This document shows positions 33,215 through 41,290 of a stretch of 64,000 nt of DNA, one piece after another. The stretch comes from Paenibacillus selenitireducens (lineage in GTDB: Bacteria; Bacillota; Bacilli; Paenibacillales; Paenibacillaceae): positions 434,027 to 498,026 of the forward strand of contig NZ_MSZX01000004.1 of NCBI RefSeq assembly GCF_002021565.1, in the 5' to 3' direction. Positions within the stretch are counted from its first letter, which is position 1. Each line of letters begins with the position of its first letter. The position numbers were made by a program, and so were the translations under genes. The notes under the pieces were generated by a model. That model had not been told where the DNA came from. It saw only the letters and a program-made list of their open reading frames with translations, and searched no databases.

Positions 33215-33316
33215 TTGTCCAATTCAAACTTTAAATTTCCTGATATCGAGACAGATAGGTTGAAACTCACTAATCTGACTTTGACCTTCATTTCCAGCAC
33301 AGTTATAATACCGTAA
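33215..33316 (+). pseudogene. GNAT acetyltransferase, N-terminal fragment
   Basis: TTG 33215 after GGAGGCC. SNSNFKFPDIETDRLKLTNL is the ETxRLxLR start of a RimJ/L protein; it runs into unrelated sequence and stops at TAA 33314. Confidence 0.6.
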
Positions 33317-33371
33317 AATAATAAGATTTGTGTCGAAGTGTGACTTATGACTTCGCACAAATCTTATTGAA
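33317..33371. terminator. Long hairpin, possible bidirectional terminator
   Basis: AATAAGATTTGTG-T-CGAAG pairs with CTTCGCACAAATCTTATT (one bulge) around 33330-33350. It closes the region right after the GNAT fragment. Confidence 0.6.
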
Positions 33372-33397
33372 TTTTCCTGAAAGTAGAAGGTGCATTT

Positions 33398-33925
33398 ATG
33401 AGATCCAATGTATTTAAAGTAACAATATCTCTGATAATTGTTTTAGGAATAATAATAACACTCATTTTATTTTTCTATCAATTCCCTAAGAAGGTGGATA
33501 TAGTTTCCCCTGCTGTAAGTTTTTACGAGAAAGACCCCTCTTCCATCAAGCATACTTCAATAAGAATATCAGGAACATTGAACCGACCTTTGTTTCAACA
33601 ACATATATTCAAAGGCACAGTAACGATTGATGGCTTAGAATTTACTAAAGAGAATGGAACCCTCGATACCTATGTACTTGATAAAAATAATGGGATCAAT
33701 TCAGGAAATCTTGTTTATCATAAACCCTCAAAGCCAGGGGAAATTGTCACCTTAAGTATGATCTGGTTTGATGACAATTTTGAACATATAAATATTGTGA
33801 GTAAATGGGGACCAAATAAGAAATTGTGGTTCTTCATCGTTTCTGGTTCTTCTTATGAAGAGGTGATTGATACTCAAAAGAAGATGAGAGAGAAGTATGG
33901 TTCGACTTTTGTTCCGCGAGAATAA
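33398..33925 (+). CDS. Hypothetical anchored protein, relative of the one at 22286
   Basis: 175 codons from ATG 33398. Residues 7-28 are a signal anchor (VTISLIIVLGIIITLILFF). YQFPKKVDIVSPAVSFYEKD and FKGTVTIDGLEFTKENGTLD align with PKEININ and FEGTIDIEGEE of the protein at 22286. The C-terminus ends in a polar helix (EVIDTQKKMREKYGST). Function unknown; likely extracytoplasmic. Confidence 0.7.
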   Translation: MRSNVFKVTISLIIVLGIIITLILFFYQFPKKVDIVSPAVSFYEKDPSSIKHTSIRISGTLNRPLFQQHIFKGTVTIDGLEFTKENGTLDTYVLDKNNGINSGNLVYHKPSKPGEIVTLSMIWFDDNFEHINIVSKWGPNKKLWFFIVSGSSYEEVIDTQKKMREKYGSTFVPRE

Positions 33926-34518
33926 AGGCACTTGAGAGCGATTTGAATGATCCGTTAGAGGAAATGAGGGCAGAGCGTTAATTAATTTATTATTCATTTC
34001 GGAATCTAAGTACGAGACCGACGTTGCATTCAACTATAACAGGGTTCATTTCATCACTCCCAAAATAATTTTCACCGGCAACCCCTCACCTTCTTGTCGT
34101 CCACATTATCGCATGTGATTCGGGATCATCGTCCCAACCAGATCATGGTTTAACAAGTAGGTGGGATGAACTGTATAGCTTTCGGGATCCAGCTCCCACG
34201 GGCAGATTCGTTCGATCCCCGGCTACAGCTATCTTACGACCACACAAAAATGAGGTCTACCAGAAAGATTTGGTGACCTCATAATACGAACGGGCAGGAT
34301 TACGTAGTATCGTCAGATGCGTTTCCCCATTCCTTGTTACCTTCTATCGTAGGGTATGATTCATCGTCTATAAATTCATAGACAAAAAAAGCCCAAGCAT
34401 CGTACGCTTGAGCTTTGATCTACAGGACCTTGCCGGATTACGCTACAATTATGTGCAAAATTTGGTTCCCGATCAGAAAGTTCGTTTATTTTAGGATGAA
34501 GATCAAGAGCTTATTATT
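33926..34518. other. Region without intact gene; half repeat and terminator
   Basis: Contains ATGAGGTC-loop-GACCTCAT (34249-34282) followed by ACGGGCAGGATTACG (34287-34301), a worn attC-like right part. A bidirectional terminator AGCCCAAGC-ATCGTAC-GCTTGAGCTT lies at 34388-34416. Scattered short frames only. Confidence 0.5.
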
Positions 34519-34755
34519 TTAGAGGAAGAAGAATGGAAAAAAGAATGGCTCGAAACGGTCACGACGATCAAAACGATCAAAACGGTCACGACGATCAAAA
34601 CGGTTAAAACGGTCACGACGATCAAAACGGTCAAAACGGTCAGAACCGCAAGAAGAACATTTTGTGCGTACTGATTTCATGTTTTTTTGTTTAGCTTTAT
34701 TATTCATATTTTTGTTTGAGCTTGTCCGCACATGTTTTTTGTTGGTGTTTTTCAT
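34519..34755 (-). CDS. Small basic protein with tandem DRFDR repeats
   Basis: 78 codons on the minus strand, start ATG 34755 with AAGGAGGTGAT upstream, a very strong site. The N-terminus is Lys/Asn rich (MKNTNKKHVRTSSNKNMNNK), then TKCSSCGSD, then six or so copies of R-R/F-D-R-F ending FEPFFFPFFFL. At DNA level it is a 15-18 bp tandem repeat (34557-34640). Low-complexity, single Cys pair; resembles small spore or coat-associated proteins, but no family is recognised. The repeat number is likely to vary between strains. Confidence 0.65.
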   Translation of the reverse strand: MKNTNKKHVRTSSNKNMNNKAKQKNMKSVRTKCSSCGSDRFDRFDRRDRFNRFDRRDRFDRFDRRDRFEPFFFPFFFL

Positions 34756-34882
34756 CTATTTATCACCTCCTTGTTTTATATAGTATGTACAATAAGTTGC
34801 ACTGATTGGACGAGCGTTTATTTGAGATTAAAATAAACTTCTATACCGCTGGGTAAAGGTTTTTATCAAATGAATCAACAGT

Positions 34883-34956
34883 TGTTCAACTAACGGGACA
34901 CGATAGTTCAATAGCAACAAGAAGGCAGCCAATTATCAATCGGTTGCTCAAGTCAA
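34883..34956 (+). repeat. attC-like repeat, left half plus hairpin
   Basis: TTCAACTAACGGGACACGAT with AGTTCAA, then GGCAGCC-AATTATCAATC-GGTTGCT. The right half is not visible. Confidence 0.8.
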
Positions 34957-34996
34957 GTGCGAATTTCGATATAATTTAAAGCCCGCACTGATCAAC

Positions 34997-35025
34997 TTGA
35001 CTCTAGTAATCGTGTATAGTAATAT
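34997..35025 (+). promoter_or_regulatory. Promoter of the attenuated bpsA-like gene
   Basis: TTGACT (34997-35002), 17-nt spacer, TAATAT (35020-35025), starting just after the preceding repeat. Confidence 0.8.
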
Positions 35026-35055
35026 ATAGTAATATTTACTAAGGGAGAGATGTTG

Positions 35056-35079
35056 ATGTCGGCGGTAGTTCTTAACTAA
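35056..35079 (+). CDS. Seven-residue leader peptide MSAVVLN
   Basis: ATG 35056 with AAGGGAG 8 nt upstream, then SAVVLN and TAA 35077-35079. It sits between a good promoter and three hairpins before the next gene. The codons for VVLN and the stop lie in GTTCTTAACTAA (35068-35079). That stretch is complementary to TTAGTTAAGAAC further down (35172-35183), so ribosome position could switch RNA folds. The end V-V-L-N resembles the leader at 24273 (V-V-I-F-N). Interpreted as an antibiotic-sensing leader. Confidence 0.65.
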   Translation: MSAVVLN

Positions 35080-35117
35080 CCAAATTCCATACTTGAAGTT
35101 TTCAACAGTCCTAGGGA

Positions 35118-35334
35118 CCAATTGCTGATATAGCATGGTTTTTTTTGATGGGAATTTTGAAGGCTTCGGAATTAGTTAAGAACAGCGGATAATAATCAAA
35201 GCCTTAGTGCTGCCTATTGTTATGCACCCACAATCCGTGCTGTCTTCAGCGCGGGTTTTTTGTTTTTTTGCGGTGTTTATTTAGGTAGTGTTCAAAAAGG
35301 GCAGGGATGACGTATGTTCATTCCTGCCCTTTTT
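35118..35334 (+). terminator. Three successive attenuator hairpins
   Basis: T1: CCA-ATT-GCT...AGC-A-TGG with T8 (35118-35146). T2: CCGTGCTG-TCTT-CAGCGCGG with GT6 (35235-35261). T3: AAAAAGGGCAGG...CCTGCCCTTTTT (35294-35334), ending 32 nt before the ribosome site. An antisense-type stem between 35068-35090 and 35169-35183 spans T1. Confidence 0.7.
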
Positions 35335-35383
35335 GTATTTTCATTATGGTGAAATTACAGTTTTTAGGAGGGATTGTGTGAAT

Positions 35384-36580
35384 ATGTACATTGAACAAGC
35401 AAGTCAGCATATCCGGCTGCAAGAAGGGCCTCAGGTGATCGAGCAGCTACTACTCGAATGCTACTTGAACCCGGGGATTTCAACGAAAGAGTTAGCACGC
35501 AAAACGCTACTCCCTACCCCTGTGGCTGCGGCAATCAAACGGGAATTAATTAAAGCGGGGGCGCTCGTGCAGGAACGCGGCGTCCGCTGTACAACGGACG
35601 GACTCGCATCGATTGAACGGGAATGGGGATACCGCGGCTTGAATCATTCCCTTTATCATGATCTGCTTGATGAGTCAAAATGGATCGAGAGTCTTAAAGA
35701 TACGCTGGCTATATTGGAGGAACTTTTATCGCTGCGGCCTTCCGTGGATGTTCAGATTGATCAGTCCAAATGCACACCGGAAACGAGCCTGCGCCGGGCT
35801 ATCCTTTGTTTGAAGCAGCATGCATTGATCGGAAAGCAGATTTTATGTGTCGGCGATGATGACCTGGTGAGTGTGTCTATTGGTCTGCTGCTGCAGCGTT
35901 TGTTTCCAGATGGCGGGCACACCGTTACGCATGTAGATGTTCTGGATATTGACGAAAGATTCATAACGTACATTGGAACGATTGCAAAGGAGCGGGGACT
36001 GCCGATTCGGTGCCACCGGCTGGATTTGAGGGAGCCGCTGCCGGAAAACCTGCACGGGCAGTATGATTGTTTCTTTACAGATCCGCCCTATACGCTTCAG
36101 GAAATGGGGTTGTTCGTATCGCGCGGCATGCAGGCATTAATGAGGGAGAGGGGGCTGCCAATTTTTCTGTCATTTGCGCATAAATCGCCAGAGTTTATGC
36201 TTGCCATGCAACGGGAATTTGTCCGCATGGGGCTGACGGTCAGTGCTAATTTTCCGCAATTCAACGCCTACGAAGGCGCGGAAATGATCGCCAATCGAAG
36301 CCAGATGTTCATTCTGCGGACAACAGATCAGTCAAAACCGGAATATCCGGAGGCATTTACAGACGCCTTGTATACTGGCGAGGTGAAACAAACGCTTCGT
36401 ACTTACCGTTGCAAGCAGTGCTCAAGAGATGTGTATGTCGGAATTAACGGGGAATTTGCGACCATAGAGCAGCTTAAGAATGAAGGATGCACGGGCTGCA
36501 GTCATGATTCGTTTGATATGGTGGCCAAGAAACGAGTATCTCCAGAAAGGAATGACAAGCGTGATTATACGGCAGATTGA
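35384..36580 (+). CDS. bpsA: N4-bis(aminopropyl)spermidine synthase-like protein
   Basis: 398 codons from ATG 35384, or GTG 35378 which is nearer to AGGAGGG. Residues 25-85 are a winged helix (NPGISTKELARKTLLPTPVAAAIKREL). Residues 105-330 are an aminopropyltransferase/Rossmann domain with ILCVGDDDLVSVSIGLLL (the G-D-D-D loop) and CFFTDPPYTLQEM (D-P-P-Y). The C-terminus YRCKQCSRDV...GCTGCSHDSF is a four-Cys zinc-ribbon-like tail. This matches the branched-polyamine synthase (BpsA, PF01861) family known mainly in thermophiles. Its control by a leader peptide suggests a role in protecting ribosomes or modifying a drug; inference. Confidence 0.75.
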   Translation: MYIEQASQHIRLQEGPQVIEQLLLECYLNPGISTKELARKTLLPTPVAAAIKRELIKAGALVQERGVRCTTDGLASIEREWGYRGLNHSLYHDLLDESKWIESLKDTLAILEELLSLRPSVDVQIDQSKCTPETSLRRAILCLKQHALIGKQILCVGDDDLVSVSIGLLLQRLFPDGGHTVTHVDVLDIDERFITYIGTIAKERGLPIRCHRLDLREPLPENLHGQYDCFFTDPPYTLQEMGLFVSRGMQALMRERGLPIFLSFAHKSPEFMLAMQREFVRMGLTVSANFPQFNAYEGAEMIANRSQMFILRTTDQSKPEYPEAFTDALYTGEVKQTLRTYRCKQCSRDVYVGINGEFATIEQLKNEGCTGCSHDSFDMVAKKRVSPERNDKRDYTAD

Positions 36581-36698
36581 AGCTCGTGATTTGACCGAGA
36601 TAGCGAAATGGGAACGGAAGATTTCCAAGATCTCTTTTGGCGAGGAAGCCTTTACGGTCTTGGCTTTTCACTTGCACAAGCTGGAGAAAACAACATAA
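36551..36698 (+). pseudogene. GNAT acetyltransferase, N-terminal fragment
   Basis: Overlaps the end of the bpsA-like gene. GTG 36560 (or ATG 36551) starts IIRQIEARDLTEIAKWERKI and ISFGEEAF, the beginning of an acetyltransferase, then runs out of homology and stops at 36698. It was probably the second gene of this operon before truncation. Confidence 0.6.
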
Positions 36699-36765
36699 AT
36701 GATGAGTATTTGCAGCGTTACAGGGTCGACCAGAAGTAAATCAAACGCGTAAAGTCGAGAATCGA

Positions 36766-36808
36766 ACAAAAAAGCATTACTCTAATCATTAAGTAATGCT
36801 TTTTTGTT
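36766..36808. terminator. Bidirectional terminator
   Basis: AAAAAAGCATTACT-CTAATCATTA-AGTAATGCTTTTTT. Confidence 0.85.
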
Positions 36809-36833
36809 TATTGTTGTTCTTTTATTAGTTGTA

Positions 36834-36866
36834 ACCATTAAGCTAACGGGACACGATAGTTGAATC
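36834..36866 (+). repeat. attC-like repeat, left half only
   Basis: TTAAGCTAACGGGACACGAT and AGTTGAAT; no hairpin follows. Confidence 0.75.
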
Positions 36867-36953
36867 TAATTAACAGACAATATATCAAAAGTCATACCTC
36901 CTTCTTTATATAGCTTTACTGCATAATTCATACCTGCGTGATTTTTATAGGTT
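36867..36953 (-). pseudogene. Unrecognised C-terminal fragment
   Basis: Minus-strand open frame NHAGMNYAVKLYKEGGMTFD, ILSVN, stop at 36867. Protein-like but without start; family unknown. Confidence 0.25.
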
Positions 36954-36980
36954 AGGACACCCCCTTATTGAACCTGGTAC

Positions 36981-37027
36981 AATAACAGAAAGAGCAGGAG
37001 GAACACCTCGCTGCTCTTTCTGTTATT
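36981..37027. terminator. Perfect 17-bp hairpin
   Basis: AATAACAGAAAGAGCAG (36981-36997) and its exact inverse (37011-37027) around AGGAACACCTCG-type loop; a strong terminator between opposing fragments. Confidence 0.8.
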
Positions 37028-37054
37028 GCCTTATTATTTTTACAACGAATTTAG

Positions 37055-37210
37055 TCAAACCCACTGAACAACATCTTCCGGTGTTGCACCATGCACAACA
37101 AATACTGGATGATTTGTCGACATCCGATTATTAACAGACTGAACGGGGAAGAAGACCCTTTTACATTTCCATAGTCCTGAATCGCAGTGAAAAATGGGTA
37201 TATTATCCAT
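37055..37210 (-). pseudogene. Small open frame of unknown origin
   Basis: 51 codons on the minus strand: MDNIPIFHCDSGLWKCKRVF, then NNRMSTNHPVFVVHGATPED. No clear ribosome site; perhaps the end of a lost gene. Family not recognised. Confidence 0.25.
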
Positions 37211-37218
37211 AAAAAGAG

Positions 37219-37254
37219 CGGTTGAATTTCTCAATTCGACCGCTGCTTTCATAC
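37219..37254 (-). terminator. Terminator of the S-layer-homology gene
   Basis: AGCGGTTGAATT-T-CTC-AATTCGACCGCT, directly beyond the minus-strand stop at 37257. Confidence 0.75.
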
Positions 37255-37256
37255 TA

Positions 37257-38228
37257 CTACAATATAATTTCAAATGATGATTTAATGTTCTGAACATCCT
37301 TAAACATAGCTTTATAATCCTCCATTGACTTATTATCGCTTGGATCATATTGAACATCCGTTGGCGTATGGAAAATGTATGCGTGGTCTCCATACTCACC
37401 AACTTTAACGGCAGGAATTTGGCCTTTAATTTCCTCTTCCCTCTCAATCCAATAGTCTTTAGGCCACACAGCTATTGTAAATAACACCCCATATTTTGTT
37501 GTTTTGTTAATAAATTTAAGAATGTGATTGGATTGTGGATCTTTAGTATCCACTACCTCAAATTTATTTTCCCAAGTTTTCGGAAGAGTGAGTGTAAAGT
37601 GATACTCAGTATTATTATAAACCAGCACATTTTCACTTCGATTATACTTTTCTTCTACCGCCGAAATGGGTTGCAGAGCTTTAGAGTCTAATCGCAGACG
37701 TTCAATAAATACGACAACTTCAGTCCTTGACAGTGTATCGTCTTTATAAAATCCTTTTACAGTCCTTGTAGTTTTTCCATTAGCTAATCCAAGATCAAGG
37801 AGGTACTGAATCGAATCAGCCACATTGTAATTTTGTCCTGCGGCGTTTGCTAAATATTGAGCGGCCGTTCCCCTAGAAAATGTCTTATTGGTGGGCTTCA
37901 CTTTCCAACCTATTTTATCAACATAATTTAAATACGGTTCATCCCAGTGTGCTGGATGGGTACCCAGTATGAAATCATTGGGCTGAAAAGCTCTTATAAG
38001 CATAGCAAGAAATTCACTTTGACTTACGACCTTGTCTGGCTTAAAAGTACCATCTGGATATCCATCCACTATCTTATTTTCAAAAGCCCATTGAATGCTT
38101 GCATAACCCCAATATTCAGCTGTCACATCGCTAAAGGAAGTCCCCTTTGCATATGTTGGACCTAAATTTATACATAACATGCTTATTGAAAGAATCGCAA
38201 CGCAAATTTGTCTTTTGTATAGTTTCAT
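37257..38228 (-). CDS. S-layer homology (SLH) domain protein
   Basis: 323 codons on the minus strand. Residues 1-27 are a signal peptide (ending near PTYAKG). Residues 30-190 hold SLH repeats: FSDVTAEYWGYASIQWAFEN with GYPDGTFKPDKVVSQSEFLA, a second degenerate repeat with GTAAQYLANAAG, and a third with DDTLSRTEVVVFIERL. Residues 200-323 are a domain of the kind seen in secreted PsbP-like/unknown proteins (YHFTLTLPKTWENKFEVVDT). SLH repeats bind pyruvylated secondary cell-wall polymer, placing it on the cell surface. Confidence 0.85.
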   Translation of the reverse strand: MKLYKRQICVAILSISMLCINLGPTYAKGTSFSDVTAEYWGYASIQWAFENKIVDGYPDGTFKPDKVVSQSEFLAMLIRAFQPNDFILGTHPAHWDEPYLNYVDKIGWKVKPTNKTFSRGTAAQYLANAAGQNYNVADSIQYLLDLGLANGKTTRTVKGFYKDDTLSRTEVVVFIERLRLDSKALQPISAVEEKYNRSENVLVYNNTEYHFTLTLPKTWENKFEVVDTKDPQSNHILKFINKTTKYGVLFTIAVWPKDYWIEREEEIKGQIPAVKVGEYGDHAYIFHTPTDVQYDPSDNKSMEDYKAMFKDVQNIKSSFEIIL

Positions 38229-38379
38229 TATTATAGCTCCCTTATTGTTTTCTTAAGTATAAGAATCCACCAAGTTGGCGTGAGGATATCAGCTTACCAG
38301 CAGGTCCCATCTTATTTTTCAAACATAAAATTACTTTTGGTATTCCATTGGGCTGAATAAATCCCCCCATAAATGCTCT

Positions 38380-38586
38380 GCAATTGTATACTTTAGACTT
38401 TTTCGCTTGGTGTGAAAGCAACGGATTAATGACGACGATATGCAGATACTGATGCCCTTCCAAGAATTGAACAACTGAACTATGATAATGGCCCGTTGCT
38501 TCTAATACGACAGTTGCACACTTCCCTGTAAAGGATTCTAAATCTTGAACAAAACGAAGTAAGGAAGCAAGTCCCTCAAGATTGTG
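38380..38586 (-). mobile_element. IS110-family transposase, N-terminal fragment
   Basis: Minus-strand translation reads GLASLLRFVQDLESFTGKCA, VVLEATGHYHSSVVQFLEGH, VVINPLLSHQAKKSK. LEATGHYHxxVVxFL and VVNPLLSxQAKKS are the DEDD-type IS110 transposase core around the second acid. Both ends are missing and unrelated sequence follows at about 38380. Confidence 0.75.
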
Positions 38587-38701
38587 TTAGGTTGAAATCG
38601 TCATACAGCACTAAAGGAATATCTCCTGCCCTCCATTGCAACAGTCATTGTATTAAAAAACTTATCGATTGGCTTGATTCTCTTGTATGTATGATTATAA
38701 A

Positions 38702-38735
38702 TAAAAGCCCTGACAACAGGGTGACAGGGCTCTTA
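38702..38735 (-). terminator. Terminator of the stalk-domain gene
   Basis: AGCCCTG-12 nt-CAGGGCT beyond the stop at 38770 on the minus strand. Confidence 0.6.
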
Positions 38736-38769
38736 GAGGTTTTAGTTCGATATATCATTTTGGGATCAA

Positions 38770-39444
38770 TTATTTTTTTAACGGTTCGACACCGATCGTA
38801 GTACCTGTATCGCTCGGGTCTTTCATTTTTATATTCGTAATAAACCAACCTTCATGACCTTTAGATGCAAACTTTTGTACGGTGACAACCGCAGAGCCCT
38901 TGCCTTTCCAATTGGAAGCAACAAGGCCATAATCGAATGAGAACTGAGTCGTCGTTTTATTCAGAGATTTTGTTTTGAGCTTTTCGATCTCAGACATATG
39001 CGGACTGGAGCCGCCCGTTGTCCAGTAGTAATCTTCGAATTCTTTCTTGGTTTTGGAACGTAGTTCAGGTGAGAAAACAGCGAATTGCAGCGCTCCATTG
39101 CGAGTCTGAATGCCTTTGACCCAAGTATCTAAGGCTTCTTTTGCTGTAGAGGGGACCATCGCCGCTTCCAAACGTTCGATCTGAATCGCTTGTTGAGCGG
39201 AATCCGGCAGCGTCACTTGAACTTCATTCTTATCAGCATCGTAGACCGCCTTGCCTTTAAATTCTTCCGCAAGGCGATCGATCGGAACAAGCACTTTGCC
39301 GTCTTTGACTTGAAGGTCTAGATAGCTCGTCACAACGCCATGTCCATTGATAAGTAAATTCAATTTAGATTCTGCATAAGCAGAGCCTAAAGCAATCATC
39401 GCCCCGAGGGCAGTACACAGCATAATTTTTGACAGGGGTTTCAT
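38770..39444 (-). CDS. Secreted protein with copper-amine-oxidase-like stalk domain
   Basis: 224 codons from ATG 39444 (AAGAGGTG 6 nt upstream; ATG 39447 is the alternative). Residues 1-25 are a signal peptide (IMLCTALGAMIALGSAYAES). Residues 28-75 form one stalk unit (INGHGVVTSYLDLQVKDGKV, VPIDRLAEEFKG, YDADKNEVQVTL). The rest, residues 90-224, is a nuclear-transport-factor-2-like domain by pattern (AKEALDTWVKGIQTRNGALQ, HEGWFITNIKM). Typical of Paenibacillus surface proteins; function unknown. Confidence 0.8.
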   Translation of the reverse strand: MKPLSKIMLCTALGAMIALGSAYAESKLNLLINGHGVVTSYLDLQVKDGKVLVPIDRLAEEFKGKAVYDADKNEVQVTLPDSAQQAIQIERLEAAMVPSTAKEALDTWVKGIQTRNGALQFAVFSPELRSKTKKEFEDYYWTTGGSSPHMSEIEKLKTKSLNKTTTQFSFDYGLVASNWKGKGSAVVTVQKFASKGHEGWFITNIKMKDPSDTGTTIGVEPLKK

Positions 39445-39516
39445 CATATTCACCTCTTCTTCATATAGAAGTATAGACGATTCATCCTGGAAAAAGTTTC
39501 CCCTGACATAGCGAAA

Positions 39517-39646
39517 GGGAGCCCGGAGGCTCCTTTTTTTACATGTTATTCTTTTGTTTATAATCTTGTATTTTGGCCGGCATACCGGATACTACTCGGA
39601 TACCGTTTTCTCAACTAACGGGCAGGATAGTTCCAATATGTGGTAT
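39517..39646 (+). repeat. attC-like repeat, hairpin and right half with conserved flank
   Basis: GGAGCC-CGGA-GGCTCC with T7 (39521-39541), GGCCGGCATACCGG (39575-39589), right half CAACTAACGGGCAGGATAGT. The 29 nt ACGGGCAGG...GTGGTAT from 39618 are identical to 18181-18209. Confidence 0.8.
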
Positions 39647-39768
39647 TGTAATGTATCTAACAACGCTTATGAAATTTCTAATTGGAAGCTACATATTACT
39701 ATTGCAGACTACTTAGAAATCGATGTTGAATTTATTGTGCGCTTTCTACATTTTTAAATGCTGGAACC

Positions 39769-39930
39769 TTGATGTTAACCCCAACTCCACCCAAACAGCT
39801 CATTGATCTACATATAGAGTATCTCGCTAGCTTTAGTGAATACTCAAAATCCAGAATCGTTGTACTTAACCAATATGTGGACACCACATTGCACTATTGC
39901 AAACAGATAGAGTCAAACTGGGCTTATTGA
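39769..39930 (+). pseudogene. Unrecognised coding fragment
   Basis: Open frame from TTG 39769: PPKQLIDLHIEYLASFSEYS, SRIVVLNQYVDTTLHYCKQI, ESNWAY, stop 39928. Helical, reads as coding; perhaps a truncated cassette gene. No family recognised. Confidence 0.35.
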
Positions 39931-39984
39931 AGCATTTGTTTACTGTTCAAAACAGTATCTATAATCGGCAACGAAAGATTTTGC

Positions 39985-40046
39985 TAAGGACGATAGTTCA
40001 ACCAAAACAGGGAGCAGCCCGTTGCGGAGCTGCTCCTAGTGCCGTA
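39985..40046 (+). repeat. attC-like repeat, partial
   Basis: AAGGACGATAGTTCAA (left inner part), then GGGAGCAGCCCGTTGC-GGAGCTGCTCCTAG hairpin, like the copy at 59029. Confidence 0.65.
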
Positions 40047-40069
40047 TATTATTTTTTTGTGTTTCTTCC

Positions 40070-40285
40070 TTACAACTTGTTCACCATCTCCTTGATCTGT
40101 TCCAGCCAATCAGCACGAGTTGCTTCTTCGGAACTCGGTACGGATTCGAAAATCACATGGTTCAGCACCTCTAGACCACAATATTCGAAAATGCCTATGT
40201 CGGAAGTCAGAATTAAAGCTTTGTCCATGCCACTTGCGGCATATTGGGCATGCGATTTTCCTTGTGTGTTGATAATTATGGCTTT
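40070..40285 (-). pseudogene. NAD(P)H oxidoreductase (flavodoxin-like), C-terminal fragment
   Basis: Minus strand: KAIIINTQGKSHAQYAASGM, DIGIFEYCGLEVLNHVIFES, WLEQIKEMVNKL, stop at 40070. This is the end of an NQO/YwrO-type quinone reductase; the FMN-binding start is missing. Confidence 0.7.
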
Positions 40286-40411
40286 TTATCTGTATTATTA
40301 ATGATACAATTTATTGTACTAAGAGATTTCCCAGCTGGATCTCAAGTTAGCGAATGGGACGTGCTGTTGCGCACATCGTTTTTTTGAAGATAAGGAGAGG
40401 ACGAGCGGAAC

Positions 40412-41290
40412 ATGAATGTGGAAGTGTATACATTAAATGCGTTTTCGAAAGGGGAGCGTGGCGGTAATCCAGCAGGTGTTGTCTTAGAGGATGGCCTTTC
40501 GCTGAAGGCTGCCGAAATGCAGCTCATAGCGAAGGAATTGGGCTTATCGGAGACGGCCTTTATGGAAAAATCCTTGCTTGCGGATTACAAAATCCGTTAT
40601 TTCACCCCCGCCAGCGAAGTTGATCTGTGCGGACACGCCACGATTGCTGCATTTGGACTCATGCATTCGCTGGGTTTGGCAAAAGAAGGGACCTTCTATA
40701 CGATAGAAACCAAGGCAGGGATTTTGGATGTCGGTATTAGCTCCGAGGGTCTTGTTTATTTGTCACAGGCTTTACCAAAATTTCTTGAAAGGATATCCTG
40801 TGAGGAAATAGCTCCATCCTTGGGAATGGATACCAAAGATCTGGAAACCGGGTTACCCATCCAAATTGTTTCGACGGGACTGCGGGACATTTTGATCCCG
40901 ATCCGCAGCAGGAAGCTCTTGAATGAGGTTCAGCCCAATTTTGACGCTATAACCGCCATCAGCGAAAAATATGATGTGGTTGGATATCATCTGTTCACGA
41001 TGGATACTCCAGACGATGCTGCTGCGGAATGCCGGAATTTTGCGCCGCTGTACGATATTCCCGAGGAAAGCGCGACAGGAACATCCAACGGTGCCCTGCT
41101 CAGCTATTTGTACCAACATGGCCAACGATCTTTGCAGGAAGTGGAGCATGTCATGTTCAGGCAAGGGTATTCGATGGATTGTCCTTCTGAAATCAAGGCA
41201 AGTTTGCGCCTGAGCGAGAGCGGTGAAATCAACCAAGTTCGAGTTGGCGGTGCAGTGGCTGGCATTGAACAAAGACATATCATGATATAA
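40412..41290 (+). CDS. PhzF family isomerase
   Basis: 292 codons from ATG 40412 with AAGGAGAGG upstream. MNVEVYTLNAFSKGERGGNPAGVVLEDGL carries the G-G-N-P-A-G/V motif, and KELGLSETAFM includes the catalytic Glu (S-E-T-A/V-F). SEVDLCGHATIAAFGLM has the G-H-A-T motif and ESATGTSNGALLSYL the second-domain mirror motif. Length matches the family (about 290). Relatives isomerise or epimerise small metabolites; in a non-phenazine context the substrate is unknown. Confidence 0.9.
   Translation: MNVEVYTLNAFSKGERGGNPAGVVLEDGLSLKAAEMQLIAKELGLSETAFMEKSLLADYKIRYFTPASEVDLCGHATIAAFGLMHSLGLAKEGTFYTIETKAGILDVGISSEGLVYLSQALPKFLERISCEEIAPSLGMDTKDLETGLPIQIVSTGLRDILIPIRSRKLLNEVQPNFDAITAISEKYDVVGYHLFTMDTPDDAAAECRNFAPLYDIPEESATGTSNGALLSYLYQHGQRSLQEVEHVMFRQGYSMDCPSEIKASLRLSESGEINQVRVGGAVAGIEQRHIMI

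Noticed and set aside
38592-38801. Plus-strand 69-codon ORF
   Set aside because: Overlaps the IS110 remnant, a terminator and the stalk-protein gene on the other strand; no protein-like features.
40070-40285. Complete quinone reductase gene
   Set aside because: Only the C-terminal 72 codons are present; the flavin-binding start is absent.
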